From Bacteroidaceae bacterium (GTDB lineage: Bacteria; Bacteroidota; Bacteroidia; Bacteroidales; Bacteroidaceae), in the NCBI GenBank assembly GCA_017616445.1, contig JAFZYE010000051.1:19529-83528 (forward strand): DNA of 64,000 bases, read 5' to 3'. The notes beneath the pieces are model-generated. The model did not search any database and was not told where the DNA came from. It saw only the letters and a program-made list of their open reading frames with translations. How positions within the stretch are numbered: the stretch's first letter is position 1; each line of letters begins with the position of its first letter. The position numbers were made by a program, and so were the translations under genes. Shown piece by piece: positions 15,855 through 25,049 of the stretch.

Positions 15855-17165
15855 TTATGTGAAGCTGATGACGGAGCCTGCTGCCGGTGCGGATGCACTC
15901 AGGATGTTGGAGCGGTCGTTGATGGCACGGATGTCATCACGCTTGCGACGATAGGTGGGTATGGTCTCAACCATGCTGATGACATCGTCGTTGTCGAGGT
16001 CTTCGTCCTTGAAGATGTAGTTGTAGGTGAGCTTGCGGATGGAACCGCCTTTGTGGTCGTCACCATAAATCTCTCTACGACGAATCTCGTTCTCGATATC
16101 TTTCTCAGTGCGCTCAGCCGTGCGTTTGCGTATCTCTTCGTTGCGTTGGTTGATGCGGTCGTTCATCTCTGCGGAGTTGATGTTCTGTACACCGAATCCG
16201 GTAGCGAGGATGGTGACCTTGACTTTTTCTTTGAGTGATGAATCGACGGAGAGTCCCCACTTGGTTTCGACGATATCGGCAGTTTTCATCTTCTCCATGA
16301 ACTCATGGATTTCGCCCATCTCTTCCATCATGAGGCTTGGCGTTCCGTCGGAATCGTCGCCGCAGAAGGCGATATGGAGCAGAATCTTCTGTGAGTTGTA
16401 GATGTCGTTGTTGTTGAGCAGTGGTGAGTGGAGTGCGTCTTCGATGGCTTTGGAGATACGTCCGTCACCGCTTCCGTAACCTGTACTCATGATGGCTACG
16501 CCTCCGTTCTGCAGTACGGTCTTCACATCCTTGAAGTCGAGGTTGATGACTCCGTGCATGGTGATGATTTCGGCAATGCTACGTGCTGCGTTGCAGAGGG
16601 TGTCGTCGGCTTTGGCGAATGCATCGAGGACGGTGAGTTCGGGGTAGATCTCGCGCAGGCGTTCGTTGTTGATGACGAGGAGTGCATCTACGTTCTTGCT
16701 CATCTCTTCAACACCATCGAGTGCCTTGTCGATTTTCTTGATGCCTTCCCAGCGGAAAGGGATGGTGACGATGCCGACGGTGAGGATGCCCATGTCCTTC
16801 GCTGTCTTTGCAATGACTGGTGCGGCTCCGGTTCCTGTACCGCCTCCCATACCTGCTGTGATGAACACCATCTTGGTGCCATCGCTCAGCATGGCCTTTA
16901 CTTCGTCGAGCGATTCTTCTGCTGCCTTACGTCCTGCTACTGGGTCGTTGCCGGCTCCAAGTCCTTCCTTACCTAACTGAAGCTTGGCAGGAACGACGGA
17001 GTCGTTGAGTGCTTTGTTATCGGTATTGCATACGACGAAGGCAACATCGTGAATACCTTTGTTGAACATGTTGTTGACGGCGTTACATCCTCCGCCACCT
17101 ACACCGATGACTTTTATGATACTGGTTTTTCCTTGAGGAAAAGAGAATTCTACGTTATCAAACAT
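15855..17165 (-). CDS. ftsZ: Cell division GTPase FtsZ
   Basis: A 436-residue tubulin homologue that polymerises into the division ring. The GTP-binding signature GGGTGTGAAPVIA is present, with N-terminal IKVIGVGGGGCNAVN and the T7-loop region NLDFKDV. A variable linker of charged residues (RKRTAERTEKDIENEIRRRE) leads to VETIPTYRRK, which resembles the conserved C-terminal peptide that binds FtsA. A further 30 or so residues follow it and end SVISFT, an unusual extension. It is the last gene of the dcw run; no intrinsic terminator is seen directly after it. Confidence 0.97.
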   Translation of the reverse strand: MFDNVEFSFPQGKTSIIKVIGVGGGGCNAVNNMFNKGIHDVAFVVCNTDNKALNDSVVPAKLQLGKEGLGAGNDPVAGRKAAEESLDEVKAMLSDGTKMVFITAGMGGGTGTGAAPVIAKTAKDMGILTVGIVTIPFRWEGIKKIDKALDGVEEMSKNVDALLVINNERLREIYPELTVLDAFAKADDTLCNAARSIAEIITMHGVINLDFKDVKTVLQNGGVAIMSTGYGSGDGRISKAIEDALHSPLLNNNDIYNSQKILLHIAFCGDDSDGTPSLMMEEMGEIHEFMEKMKTADIVETKWGLSVDSSLKEKVKVTILATGFGVQNINSAEMNDRINQRNEEIRKRTAERTEKDIENEIRRREIYGDDHKGGSIRKLTYNYIFKDEDLDNDDVISMVETIPTYRRKRDDIRAINDRSNILSASAPAAGSVISFT

Positions 17166-17267
17166 TTTTAAAGTTTATAGTTTAAAGTTTCAAGTTCCAA
17201 GTTTCAAGTTCAAAGTTCAAAGTTCAAGAGCCCACTCCAGCTCCCCCATGGGGGAGGGCGGTGGCTT
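17166..17267. repeat. ftsA-ftsZ gap: AAGTTTC/AAGTTCA units and palindrome
   Basis: Contains AGTTTAAAGTTTCAAGTTCC-like 7-8 bp units (17168-17225) and the perfect palindrome CTCCCCCATGGGGGAG (17241-17256). There is no T run after the palindrome, so it is not a good terminator. Confidence 0.8.
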
Positions 17268-18872
17268 TTATTCTTTCAGGAGGTCATCGACCCATTTGTT
17301 GAGTTTGCCAAAGAGACTGTTCTTCTTCGAGATGTCTTTCAACTGAGTCTGAAGGTTTTCGGCCTCTTCATCGCATTTGGTGATGAGAATGTCGGCTTCA
17401 CGGAGCGACTGCTTGTATTTGTCTTTTCCTACGAGCAGGTCTTTGTTCGTGCTGTAGTCTTCTGTAATGATTGCGTGTGCCTCGTTGATGAATGCCACAG
17501 CTGCATTACGGAGTTTCTTGTTGCTCTCATCGTTGGTGATGGCTTCGCTGGTCTGCTGCAGCTTGAGGATTGTTTCACGTAGTTGTGTCTTGGTCTGCTC
17601 GATGTATTCGAGTGCGGCTTCTTCCTCCTGCTGTAACTTCGCAGCTGCCTCCTTGTGTGCGGAGATTTCCTGATTCTTCTCGTTGTCGCGGAAGATGTCA
17701 GGACCGTTGTATTGCTCCTCGCCCACACAGTTCTCTGTTCCTGAAAGCAGCAGCGCAACGATGGTGCCACTCGTGGTACTCTCGAGTGAGAGCGATGTGA
17801 TGTCGCTGTTCTTGATGAGTGGTGGAATGAGTTTCTTGGCAATCCTTACCTTGTCGACCTTCAGTGTGGTGGTGCATGCTTTCTCGATGTTTGGAATATT
17901 GGCTCCTCCACCTGTGATGACGATTCCACCCAGCAGCTTGTCTGCGTAGTCGGAGTTGTGCAGCTGGTTCTCTACGTTGATGAGTATTTCTTGCAGACGT
18001 GCTTCGATGATGCGACGGATTTCTTTCACTTCGATGGCGCGTCCGTCGGAAGTGGTATAGGTCTGTCCATTCTCATCGTTGGCAGTTGTCTCTACGGTAG
18101 CATCTGCATAGGTGAGCATCAGCTGTTCGGCTTCTGCCGGTTCAATCTGCAGGTCGCAGAGGTCTTGTGTGATGTTGCTGATACCCAAAGGCAGTGTGAT
18201 GATTTGACGTACGATGTTGTTTTTCAGTACGGAAATCGTCGTTGTGCCGGCACCGAAGTCAATCAGCGCTGTACCAGATCGTTTCTCTGCATCGGTCAGC
18301 ACACTGTTGGCCAGTTCGAAAGCGGACAGGCGGTAGTCGGCGATATCGAGACCGATGTTCTCGAAACTGGTCTTGATGTTGTTGCGTATGCGGCAGTTGG
18401 CGATGACATTGAGGAACTTGCCCTCGATGTTCGTACCCATGATACCCACAGGGTCGGCCGCTACGTTGGTGTCGACCACGAACTCCTGCGTGAAGTAGCC
18501 GATCAGCTCATTGTCCTCGTAGGGAACTGCGTGGCTCTCGTCGGTGATGAGGTCGATATGCGCCTGATTGATGTATGTGGGTGTCAGCATGTTTTTCTGA
18601 ACCACACTCTTGACCGAACGTACAGACTGACCACCCAGACCGATATAGGTGCGGGTAATCTTCATTTTAAGGGCAGCTTCAAGTTTGCTGATAATCGTCT
18701 TGATGCTGAGTGTCGTTTTCTCAATGTTATAGACTACTCCTCGCTTGACGCAGTCAGTAGTCTTGTCTTCTGCATAGGCCAAAATCTGCATGGTCCCGTC
18801 CTTCATCTTTCCGGCGATGCCCGAAATTTTCGATGAGCCCAGTTCGATGGCTACAATGATTGCTTCTTGCAT
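17268..18872 (-). CDS. ftsA: Cell division protein FtsA with coiled-coil extension
   Basis: An actin-fold membrane tether for FtsZ. N-terminal VAIELGSSKISGIAG is phosphate loop 1, LIDFGAGTTTISVL is phosphate loop 2, and GIVITGGGANIPNIE is the adenosine motif. The C-terminal amphipathic helix SLFGKLNKWVDDLLKE (about 518-534) should bind the membrane. At 534 residues it is about 110 longer than Escherichia coli FtsA. The extra part (about 395-515) is Glu/Lys/Gln-rich and predicted coiled coil, placed between the actin fold and the membrane helix. It lies between ftsQ and ftsZ, as is usual. Confidence 0.95.
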   Translation of the reverse strand: MQEAIIVAIELGSSKISGIAGKMKDGTMQILAYAEDKTTDCVKRGVVYNIEKTTLSIKTIISKLEAALKMKITRTYIGLGGQSVRSVKSVVQKNMLTPTYINQAHIDLITDESHAVPYEDNELIGYFTQEFVVDTNVAADPVGIMGTNIEGKFLNVIANCRIRNNIKTSFENIGLDIADYRLSAFELANSVLTDAEKRSGTALIDFGAGTTTISVLKNNIVRQIITLPLGISNITQDLCDLQIEPAEAEQLMLTYADATVETTANDENGQTYTTSDGRAIEVKEIRRIIEARLQEILINVENQLHNSDYADKLLGGIVITGGGANIPNIEKACTTTLKVDKVRIAKKLIPPLIKNSDITSLSLESTTSGTIVALLLSGTENCVGEEQYNGPDIFRDNEKNQEISAHKEAAAKLQQEEEAALEYIEQTKTQLRETILKLQQTSEAITNDESNKKLRNAAVAFINEAHAIITEDYSTNKDLLVGKDKYKQSLREADILITKCDEEAENLQTQLKDISKKNSLFGKLNKWVDDLLKE

Positions 18873-18977
18873 AGATTAATGTATAATTTACAATTTATAA
18901 TTTATAATATATAATAATAGCGTTCTAAGTTCTAACCTCTCATCTCTCCCCTTTGGTGGAGATTTAGAGGGGGCTTT
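18873..18977. repeat. ftsQ-ftsA gap: ATAATTTAC/ATTTATA units and C/G palindrome
   Basis: AT-rich TATAATTTACAATTTATAAT units, then CTAACCTCTCATCTCTCC, then CTCCCCTTTGGTGGAGATTT and a run of G. No gene. Confidence 0.7.
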
Positions 18978-19736
18978 TTATTTCCTACAAATGATTTGTC
19001 CTTCGTACTCCAGGTCGATTTCCGAATACTTGTTCCATCCGATTTCTGACAGCGCTTTCTTGTAGAACACCATCAGTCGATGCAGCTTCTTATCGAAATG
19101 GTTGATATGACCTAAGTGGATGACGTGGTTGCCTACCCTGGGGTAGAGGTCTATCACGTATTCCTTGTCTGCGTTTGCCTTGACATTGATTTGCTCTATC
19201 TGGCTGTTCCAGAACTCGTCGTTCATGATGTACGCCCCCAGTTTCGACAGGCATTTCTTTGCGTATTCCTCCGACATGATTCCTGTGGCAACAGGTAGGT
19301 TGACGGGGTAGTTGGTCTTCGTGATGATTTTCCCGTACTTGTCGATGTAATAGCCTTTACCGTTGTTGGGCAGCACATAAATGACGGGAGTACGTTGTGT
19401 GATGTTGATGGTGACAGCGTTGTTGGCTGTCTTGTAGCACTCCACACGTTCTACGAATTCGTTCTTTGAGAGTGTCTTTTCGATGTCGCGTGTTTTGATG
19501 TCGGACATCAGACGGTCTTTCGGATAGATGTTCGCCTTATGAAGCTCGTTCTCAATGATTTCGTTGGTGATGAACCCTGAATGCTGGTTCTGTTCGATGT
19601 TGAGTTCGATATGTGTACATTTATCCTCTGGGGAAGGTGATGATGCAACAATGATGGCATATACGGCATACGCCGCAACACCGAGAACCAGTATTGCTCC
19701 AAATAGGATTTTTATGCCTTTCTTCAGTTGTATCAT
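18978..19736 (-). CDS. ftsQ: Cell division protein FtsQ/DivIB
   Basis: A 252-residue protein with a short cytoplasmic tail, one membrane segment (about 9-30, LFGAILVLGVAAYAVYAII), then a periplasmic POTRA domain and a beta domain. Sequence is poorly conserved in this family; identity rests on size, topology and the murC-ftsQ-ftsA order. It scaffolds the divisome by binding FtsL/FtsB-type proteins. Confidence 0.88.
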   Translation of the reverse strand: MIQLKKGIKILFGAILVLGVAAYAVYAIIVASSPSPEDKCTHIELNIEQNQHSGFITNEIIENELHKANIYPKDRLMSDIKTRDIEKTLSKNEFVERVECYKTANNAVTINITQRTPVIYVLPNNGKGYYIDKYGKIITKTNYPVNLPVATGIMSEEYAKKCLSKLGAYIMNDEFWNSQIEQINVKANADKEYVIDLYPRVGNHVIHLGHINHFDKKLHRLMVFYKKALSEIGWNKYSEIDLEYEGQIICRK

Positions 19737-19797
19737 GTAAAATTTAAGAATTTAAGAATTAAAAAAATTGCATTATGCATTATGAATTATGCATTAT
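19737..19797. repeat. GCATAAT array spanning the murC stop codon
   Basis: On the minus strand AATAATGCATAATTCATAAT and GCATAATGC, followed by TTAAATTCTTAAATT units up to the ftsQ start. The first TAA of the array is the murC stop. Confidence 0.85.
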
Positions 19798-21163
19798 TGG
19801 AGAGGACTTCTGTAATTGCTTGAACGTAATTCTCTATGTCGCCTGCTCCCAGCAGGATGAGGACATCGAAATCTTTTTTGCGTACGCTCTCCACCACATC
19901 TTCCTTGTGGATGAGTTCTTTCTCGATACCTGGACGCAGGTTGTCGTAAATCAGCTTGCTGGTCACCCCAGGTATGGGAGCCTCGCGTGCGGGGTAGATG
20001 TCGCAAAGATATACTTTGTCTAACAGCGAAAGGCTGTCGGCAAACTCCTTATAGAAGTCACGTGTGCGCGTGTAGAGGTGTGGTTGGAACACCGCTGCAA
20101 TCCGTTTGTCTTGGTATAGCTCACGGATTGACTTCACGCTTTGCTCTATCTCGTTGGGATGGTGTGCGTAGTCGCTGAGGAGCACCATCTTGTCAGTCTT
20201 GATCTTGAAGTCGAAACGACGGTCGACACCTCCGAACGACTTCATCCCGTTGCGGATTTCTTCTTCTGTCACACCATTCAGCCATGCAAGCGCCATTGCT
20301 GCGATACCGTTCTCGATATTGATGCTGACTGGAACTCCCAGCTGGATGTCCTTGATGACGGTTGTGGGTGTCACAAAATCGAAGACAATCTCTCCGTTTC
20401 CTATCCGGATATTCTCAGCATGGAAGTCTCCCTCTGTGCGGGCATACTCGTAGACCTTGACTCCTTCCTGAACATCGGGTTTCATTTCAAGTCCCTTGTG
20501 GATGATCAATGCACCACCTTTCTGGATGAGTGTCGTGTAGTGACGGAAACTCTCGAGGTAGGCTTCTTTGGTTCCATAGATGTCGAGATGATCGGGGTCG
20601 GTTGCCGTGATGACGGTCATGTAAGGACGTAACCAATGGAACGAACGGTCGAACTCATCGGCTTCGATCACGACGTAGTCGCTTTTGTCGGAGAGGATGT
20701 AGTTGGTTCCGTAGTTCTTCGAAATACCTCCGAGGAATGCATTACAGTCGATATGTGACTGATGCAGCAGATGAGCCGTCATCGTAGAGGTGGTTGTCTT
20801 TCCATGTGTGCCTGCAACGCAGAGTCCTTTGTGTGCCTGCGTGAGGAATCCCAGTACCTGAGCACGTTTCTGCAGGTCGAACCCGTTTTCGCGGAAGTAC
20901 ACCAGTTCCTTGTGTTCCGCAGGGATGGCAGGTGTGTAGACCACCAATGTGCTGTCTTTCTCTTTGAAGCAGGCAGGAATCGACTCTACGTTATCCTCAT
21001 AATGGATTTGCGCCCCTTCGCTGATGAGTTTCTCCGTCAACTCACTTGGTGTGCGGTCGTAACCACCCACGTTGTAGCCTTTGGTGAGAAAATAGCGGAG
21101 TAGGGCACTCATACCTATGCCTCCTGCACCGATGAAATATACTGACTTCAATTCGTTTCCCAT
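19787..21163 (-). CDS. murC: UDP-N-acetylmuramate--L-alanine ligase
   Basis: A 458-residue Mur ligase adding the first L-Ala to UDP-MurNAc in the cytoplasm. N-terminal YFIGAGGIGMSALLRY binds the UDP-sugar, GTHGKTTTSTMTAHLL is the ATP loop, and YAHHPNEI is the C-terminal MurC signature. It starts 4 bases after murG ends. The last codons (Asn-Asn-Ala-stop) lie in a GCATAAT repeat array, so the stop codon is part of the repeat. Confidence 0.97.
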   Translation of the reverse strand: MGNELKSVYFIGAGGIGMSALLRYFLTKGYNVGGYDRTPSELTEKLISEGAQIHYEDNVESIPACFKEKDSTLVVYTPAIPAEHKELVYFRENGFDLQKRAQVLGFLTQAHKGLCVAGTHGKTTTSTMTAHLLHQSHIDCNAFLGGISKNYGTNYILSDKSDYVVIEADEFDRSFHWLRPYMTVITATDPDHLDIYGTKEAYLESFRHYTTLIQKGGALIIHKGLEMKPDVQEGVKVYEYARTEGDFHAENIRIGNGEIVFDFVTPTTVIKDIQLGVPVSINIENGIAAMALAWLNGVTEEEIRNGMKSFGGVDRRFDFKIKTDKMVLLSDYAHHPNEIEQSVKSIRELYQDKRIAAVFQPHLYTRTRDFYKEFADSLSLLDKVYLCDIYPAREAPIPGVTSKLIYDNLRPGIEKELIHKEDVVESVRKKDFDVLILLGAGDIENYVQAITEVLSNNA

Positions 21164-21167
21164 TTCT

Positions 21168-22286
21168 TTATGATTCTGTTTTGTTTGTTGCTAATTTGAT
21201 GACCTCTTGGGCGATGATGTTGGCCGAGTCGGGTAATGCCAGTTGCTTGATGTGTGTACTCAAATCGTTGAGTCGCTGTGTGTCGCGTACCACTTCGAAG
21301 GCCAAAGGAATCAGTTTCTCTCGTGCTTCTGCATCCTTAATCATCAAGGCCGCCTCCTTTTGAACCAGCGCCATCGCATTCTTGGTCTGATGGTCTTCTG
21401 CTACGTTCGGTGATGGAACCAGTATGCAAGGCTTACCCAGCATACACAGTTCGCTGATGCTGCTTGCTCCTGCTCTCGAAATGACGAGGTCGGCAGCCGT
21501 ATAGGCCACATCCATGTTCGAGATGAAATCGCTGACGAACAGGTTCTCCTTCTTCGGATGACGTTCCAGCTCCTCTGCTATCTGCTGACGGTAGAACTTA
21601 CCTGTCTGCCAGATGATCTGAATGCCTGAACCCTGAATCGTGTCGAGCGCAGCAAGTACGCTCTCGTTGATGGTGCGTGCACCCAGACTTCCTCCGATAA
21701 TCAGGATGGTCGGCAGTGTGGGGTTCAGTCCGAATTGTGCGATTGCCTCCTGACGGCTTACCGTTGCGTTGAGCAACTGCTGGCGAACAGGATTTCCTGT
21801 CATGATGATTTTGTCGGCAGGGAAGAAACGCTCCATCCCTTCGTAAGCCACACATATCTTGCTTGCCGATTTTGCCAGGAGTTTGTTGGTCACACCAGCA
21901 TAGGAATTCTGCTCTTGTATCAAGGTGGGGATTCCCATTTGAGCCGCAGTCTTCAGTGTGGGACCGCTTGCATAGCCTCCTACACCCACAACCGCCTGTG
22001 GTTTGAAGTCACGAATGATTTTCCGCGCTTTCAACTGGCATCTGAGAATCTTCCACAACACCCGAATGTTTTTGAACGGATTCTTACGGCTGAATCCCTC
22101 GATGGGCAGTCCGATGATGGGATATCCTGCATCAGGAACGCGCTGCATCTCCATCCGACCCTCAGCACCAACAAACAAGATGTCGGCGTTTGGATCGATA
22201 GCTTTGATAGCATTCGCAATCGATACCGCAGGAAAGATATGCCCTCCTGTTCCTCCTCCGCTGATGATGACTTTCAATTGTTTCAT
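21168..22286 (-). CDS. murG: Undecaprenyl-PP-MurNAc-pentapeptide GlcNAc transferase
   Basis: A 372-residue GT28 glycosyltransferase making lipid II on the inner membrane face. The N-terminal GGGTGGHIFPAVSIA loop and GVGGYASGP bind the lipid and diphosphate; ISRAGASSISEL and the downstream VAEDHQTKNA form the UDP-GlcNAc site. The ribosome site AGGAGTTAGAGAA before the ATG is formed by the last units of the upstream repeat array. Confidence 0.97.
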   Translation of the reverse strand: MKQLKVIISGGGTGGHIFPAVSIANAIKAIDPNADILFVGAEGRMEMQRVPDAGYPIIGLPIEGFSRKNPFKNIRVLWKILRCQLKARKIIRDFKPQAVVGVGGYASGPTLKTAAQMGIPTLIQEQNSYAGVTNKLLAKSASKICVAYEGMERFFPADKIIMTGNPVRQQLLNATVSRQEAIAQFGLNPTLPTILIIGGSLGARTINESVLAALDTIQGSGIQIIWQTGKFYRQQIAEELERHPKKENLFVSDFISNMDVAYTAADLVISRAGASSISELCMLGKPCILVPSPNVAEDHQTKNAMALVQKEAALMIKDAEAREKLIPLAFEVVRDTQRLNDLSTHIKQLALPDSANIIAQEVIKLATNKTES

Positions 22287-22384
22287 TTCTCTAACTCCTA
22301 ACTCCTAACTTCTAACTCCTAACTCCTTACCTCTCACCTCTTACCTCTCACTTCTTACCTCTTACCTCTTACCTCTCACCTCTA
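22287..22384. repeat. Heptamer array filling the whole ftsW-murG gap
   Basis: On the minus strand TAGAGGTGAGAGGTAAGAGG and about ten further 7-mers grading into GGAGTTA units. The first three bases are the ftsW stop codon and the last units supply the murG ribosome site. Confidence 0.88.
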
Positions 22385-23689
22385 TTCTATCCCTGTTCCG
22401 CTATAATACTCATTCGTCTCATGCTCACTGACCGCTTCTGCTGGAGCAAGTGGGGTTTCGCTCACCTTCTCCGCATAGCGGCTGATACTCAGAATCACAC
22501 CGAAATAGAAGCAGGTGATGATAATCGAAGTTCCACCTTTGCTGATGAGGGGAAGCGGCTGACCCGTAACAGGCAGCAGCCCTACAGCTACGCCCATGTT
22601 GATGAGGGCTTGCAGCACCAGCACGATGCCGAATCCTGTCACGAGGAACGCAGGGAAGAACTTATCGCATTTCTTCGCAATCTTATTGACGCGAATCAAC
22701 AGTGCAAAATACAGGAAGATGACGAATACAGCACCTGCGATGCCCGTCTCTTCGATGATGATCGAGTAGATGAAATCCGACTCCGCATGTGAGAGGAAGT
22801 CGCGTTGCACGGAGTTGCCTGGACCCAAACCGATGAGGTTGGAGTTGGCGATAGCGATATTTGAGTTTCCTACTTGCCAGTTCTCTGCCAAGTCGTATTC
22901 GCTCGCTTCCATCTCTGTCTCACCTTCTTTGGTTCTGTCGATACCGAGCTTGTCCTCCAGACGATGTTTCCAAGTCGTAACACGTCCACCAACAGCTGTT
23001 GCTACAGACTCAGGCATGATAAGCAGCGCTCCTACGAAGAGTCCACCCGCCAGTCCGATGCAGAGAAGTCCCTTCATCATCAGCTTGCGTGGAATATTAC
23101 CGATATACATCATGATGATGGCCACCGTAAACAGGATGGCTGCTGTTGAGAAGTTCTCTGACACAATCAGTCCGCAGATGACACATACGAGGATGCTACA
23201 GATCTTGAACGGTTTGTTGTAACCACCCTTCGTTGCCATCACAACCATTTTCCTGCCGTTCCTCCCGTAAACCGTTTCTTCGTTCTGTGTCTTCGAGAGA
23301 ATTGCAGCAAGCGACATGATGAGAGCCGCCTTTGCAACCTCGGATGGCTGGAACGAAAGGAAACCCAGGTCAATCCATCTGTTGCCGCCGTTGATGGTAC
23401 CTCCGAACAACAGAACGTACAACAGCAGCATCACCGATGCAGGTAACAGGAAGATAGGAAAGAGCTTGAAGTACTTGCATGGTATTCTGTGTACGATGAG
23501 GATGATAATTAGCCCCACAAACAGGAATCCTGCCTGACGTATCATCGGGTCGAGATGATTCCCATGTGAATAGGTCAAGGAGCTGGAGGCGCTGTAAATC
23601 TCCACGAGGGAGATCATGCATAGGAAGAAGTAGATCATCCAAACTACTTTATCTCCTTTGAACAGGTTATTACTGATAATCTTTAGCAT
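22382..23689 (-). CDS. ftsW: Peptidoglycan glycosyltransferase FtsW (SEDS)
   Basis: A 435-residue polytopic membrane protein of the SEDS family with about ten membrane spans. Septal glycan polymerisation depends on it, paired with FtsI. Recognisable parts are IYSASSSLTY after the first span, the large extracellular loop with NWQVGNSNIAIANSNLIG, HAESDFIYSIIIEETG, and the C-terminal LPLISKGGTSIIITC signature. The C-terminal 30 residues are cytoplasmic and acidic. Confidence 0.95.
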   Translation of the reverse strand: MLKIISNNLFKGDKVVWMIYFFLCMISLVEIYSASSSLTYSHGNHLDPMIRQAGFLFVGLIIILIVHRIPCKYFKLFPIFLLPASVMLLLYVLLFGGTINGGNRWIDLGFLSFQPSEVAKAALIMSLAAILSKTQNEETVYGRNGRKMVVMATKGGYNKPFKICSILVCVICGLIVSENFSTAAILFTVAIIMMYIGNIPRKLMMKGLLCIGLAGGLFVGALLIMPESVATAVGGRVTTWKHRLEDKLGIDRTKEGETEMEASEYDLAENWQVGNSNIAIANSNLIGLGPGNSVQRDFLSHAESDFIYSIIIEETGIAGAVFVIFLYFALLIRVNKIAKKCDKFFPAFLVTGFGIVLVLQALINMGVAVGLLPVTGQPLPLISKGGTSIIITCFYFGVILSISRYAEKVSETPLAPAEAVSEHETNEYYSGTGIE

Positions 23690-23717
23690 TATTCTATTGG
23701 TTTTTTATGACATCTCA

Positions 23718-25049
23718 TTACAATATACTTACATAATGTTTGAACTGCTCACCACGGTCTTCCATGTTCTTGAACAAGTCGAAGCTGGCACAGCATGGGC
23801 TAAGCAGCACACAGTCGCCGTCGTGAGCCATCTTGTAGCAGGCATCTACACAGTCCTTCATGCTTTGTACATCTACGATTGGCAAACCGAACGAATCGAA
23901 GTTCTCGTGCAGCTTTTTGTTGTCCACACCAAGGAACACCAGTCCTACACACTTCTCACGAACCAGGTCATAGATTTCCGAGTAGTCGTTTCCCTTGTCG
24001 ATTCCACCTAAAATCAGCACTGTCGGCTGTCTCATGCTCTCAAGGGCGTACCAGCAAGCGTTCACGTTCGTGGCTTTCGAGTCGTTCACGAAGTCGATAC
24101 CATGCACACGTCCGGCCTTCTCCAGTCGGTGTTCCACACCTGCGAAGTTCGACAAGCACTCCCGTAGTGTTTCGTTATCCACCCCTGCTATGTTCGCAGT
24201 GATACCTGCTGCCAACGAGTTGTAGAGGTTGTGTTTGCCGGTAAGCGCCAGCTCCTCCAACTCCATGTTGAATGGGGTAGGTATCTCAATCACGTATTGT
24301 CCCTTTTCCGCGTAAGCGATGGCTCCGTTACCTTTGAACTCCGAGAAGGGGAACAGCTGCGCTTTCAGGTCGTATTTCTTCATCTCCTCCTTCACAATCG
24401 GGTCGTCGTTCCAGAAGATGAACGCATCGTCTTCCGTCTGGTTCTGCGTGATGCGCATCTTCGCATCCACGTAGTTCTGCATCTTGAAGTCGTAACGGTC
24501 CAGATGGTCAGGTGTGATGTTCATCAGGATGGCGATGTCGGCCTTGAACTCGTACATGTTATCCAACTGGAAACTGCTCAACTCAATCACGTAGTAGTCG
24601 AACTTTTCCGTCGCTACCTGTAACGCTAAGCTGTTGCCGATGTTGCCAGCCAATCCTACGTTATAACCTGCGTTCTTCAGGATATGATAGACGAGCGACG
24701 TAGTCGTGGTCTTTCCGTTCGAACCTGTGATACAGATCATCTTCGCGTTCGTGTAACGCCCCGCAAACTCAATCTCCGAAATGATGGGAATGCCTGCTGC
24801 TTTGATTTTCTGTATCATCGGAGCCTTCTCTGGAATACCAGGACTCTTGATCACTTCATCAGCATTCAGAATCAGCGCTTCCGTATGCTGCCCTTCTTCC
24901 CACTCGATGTCGTATTCGTCGAGTTGCGACTTATATTTATCTTTGATGGCCGACATGTCCGAAACAAACACGTCAAACCCCTTTACTTTCGCCAACACAG
25001 CAGCTCCAGCACCGCTCTCTGCTGCTCCCAGAACTACGATTCTTTTCAT
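23718..25049 (-). CDS. murD: UDP-N-acetylmuramoylalanine--D-glutamate ligase
   Basis: A 443-residue cytoplasmic ligase adding D-Glu to UDP-MurNAc-L-Ala. The N-terminal Rossmann VLGAAESGAGAAVLA, ATP loop ITGSNGKTTTTSLVYHIL and HRLEKAGRVHGIDFVNDSKATN are MurD hallmarks. The start ATG follows directly on a GTAGAAT/GTAAAAT array and is in phase with its ATG-containing units. A 28-base gap precedes ftsW. Confidence 0.97.
   Translation of the reverse strand: MKRIVVLGAAESGAGAAVLAKVKGFDVFVSDMSAIKDKYKSQLDEYDIEWEEGQHTEALILNADEVIKSPGIPEKAPMIQKIKAAGIPIISEIEFAGRYTNAKMICITGSNGKTTTTSLVYHILKNAGYNVGLAGNIGNSLALQVATEKFDYYVIELSSFQLDNMYEFKADIAILMNITPDHLDRYDFKMQNYVDAKMRITQNQTEDDAFIFWNDDPIVKEEMKKYDLKAQLFPFSEFKGNGAIAYAEKGQYVIEIPTPFNMELEELALTGKHNLYNSLAAGITANIAGVDNETLRECLSNFAGVEHRLEKAGRVHGIDFVNDSKATNVNACWYALESMRQPTVLILGGIDKGNDYSEIYDLVREKCVGLVFLGVDNKKLHENFDSFGLPIVDVQSMKDCVDACYKMAHDGDCVLLSPCCASFDLFKNMEDRGEQFKHYVSIL

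Noticed and set aside
17241-17256. Terminator between ftsA and ftsZ
   Set aside because: The palindrome has no T tract on the minus strand and belongs to the dispersed C/G repeat family; ftsZ must be expressed past it.
17958-18836. 292-residue plus-strand ORF opposite ftsA
   Set aside because: Shadow of ftsA on the other strand; no domain, and codon usage follows the antisense frame.
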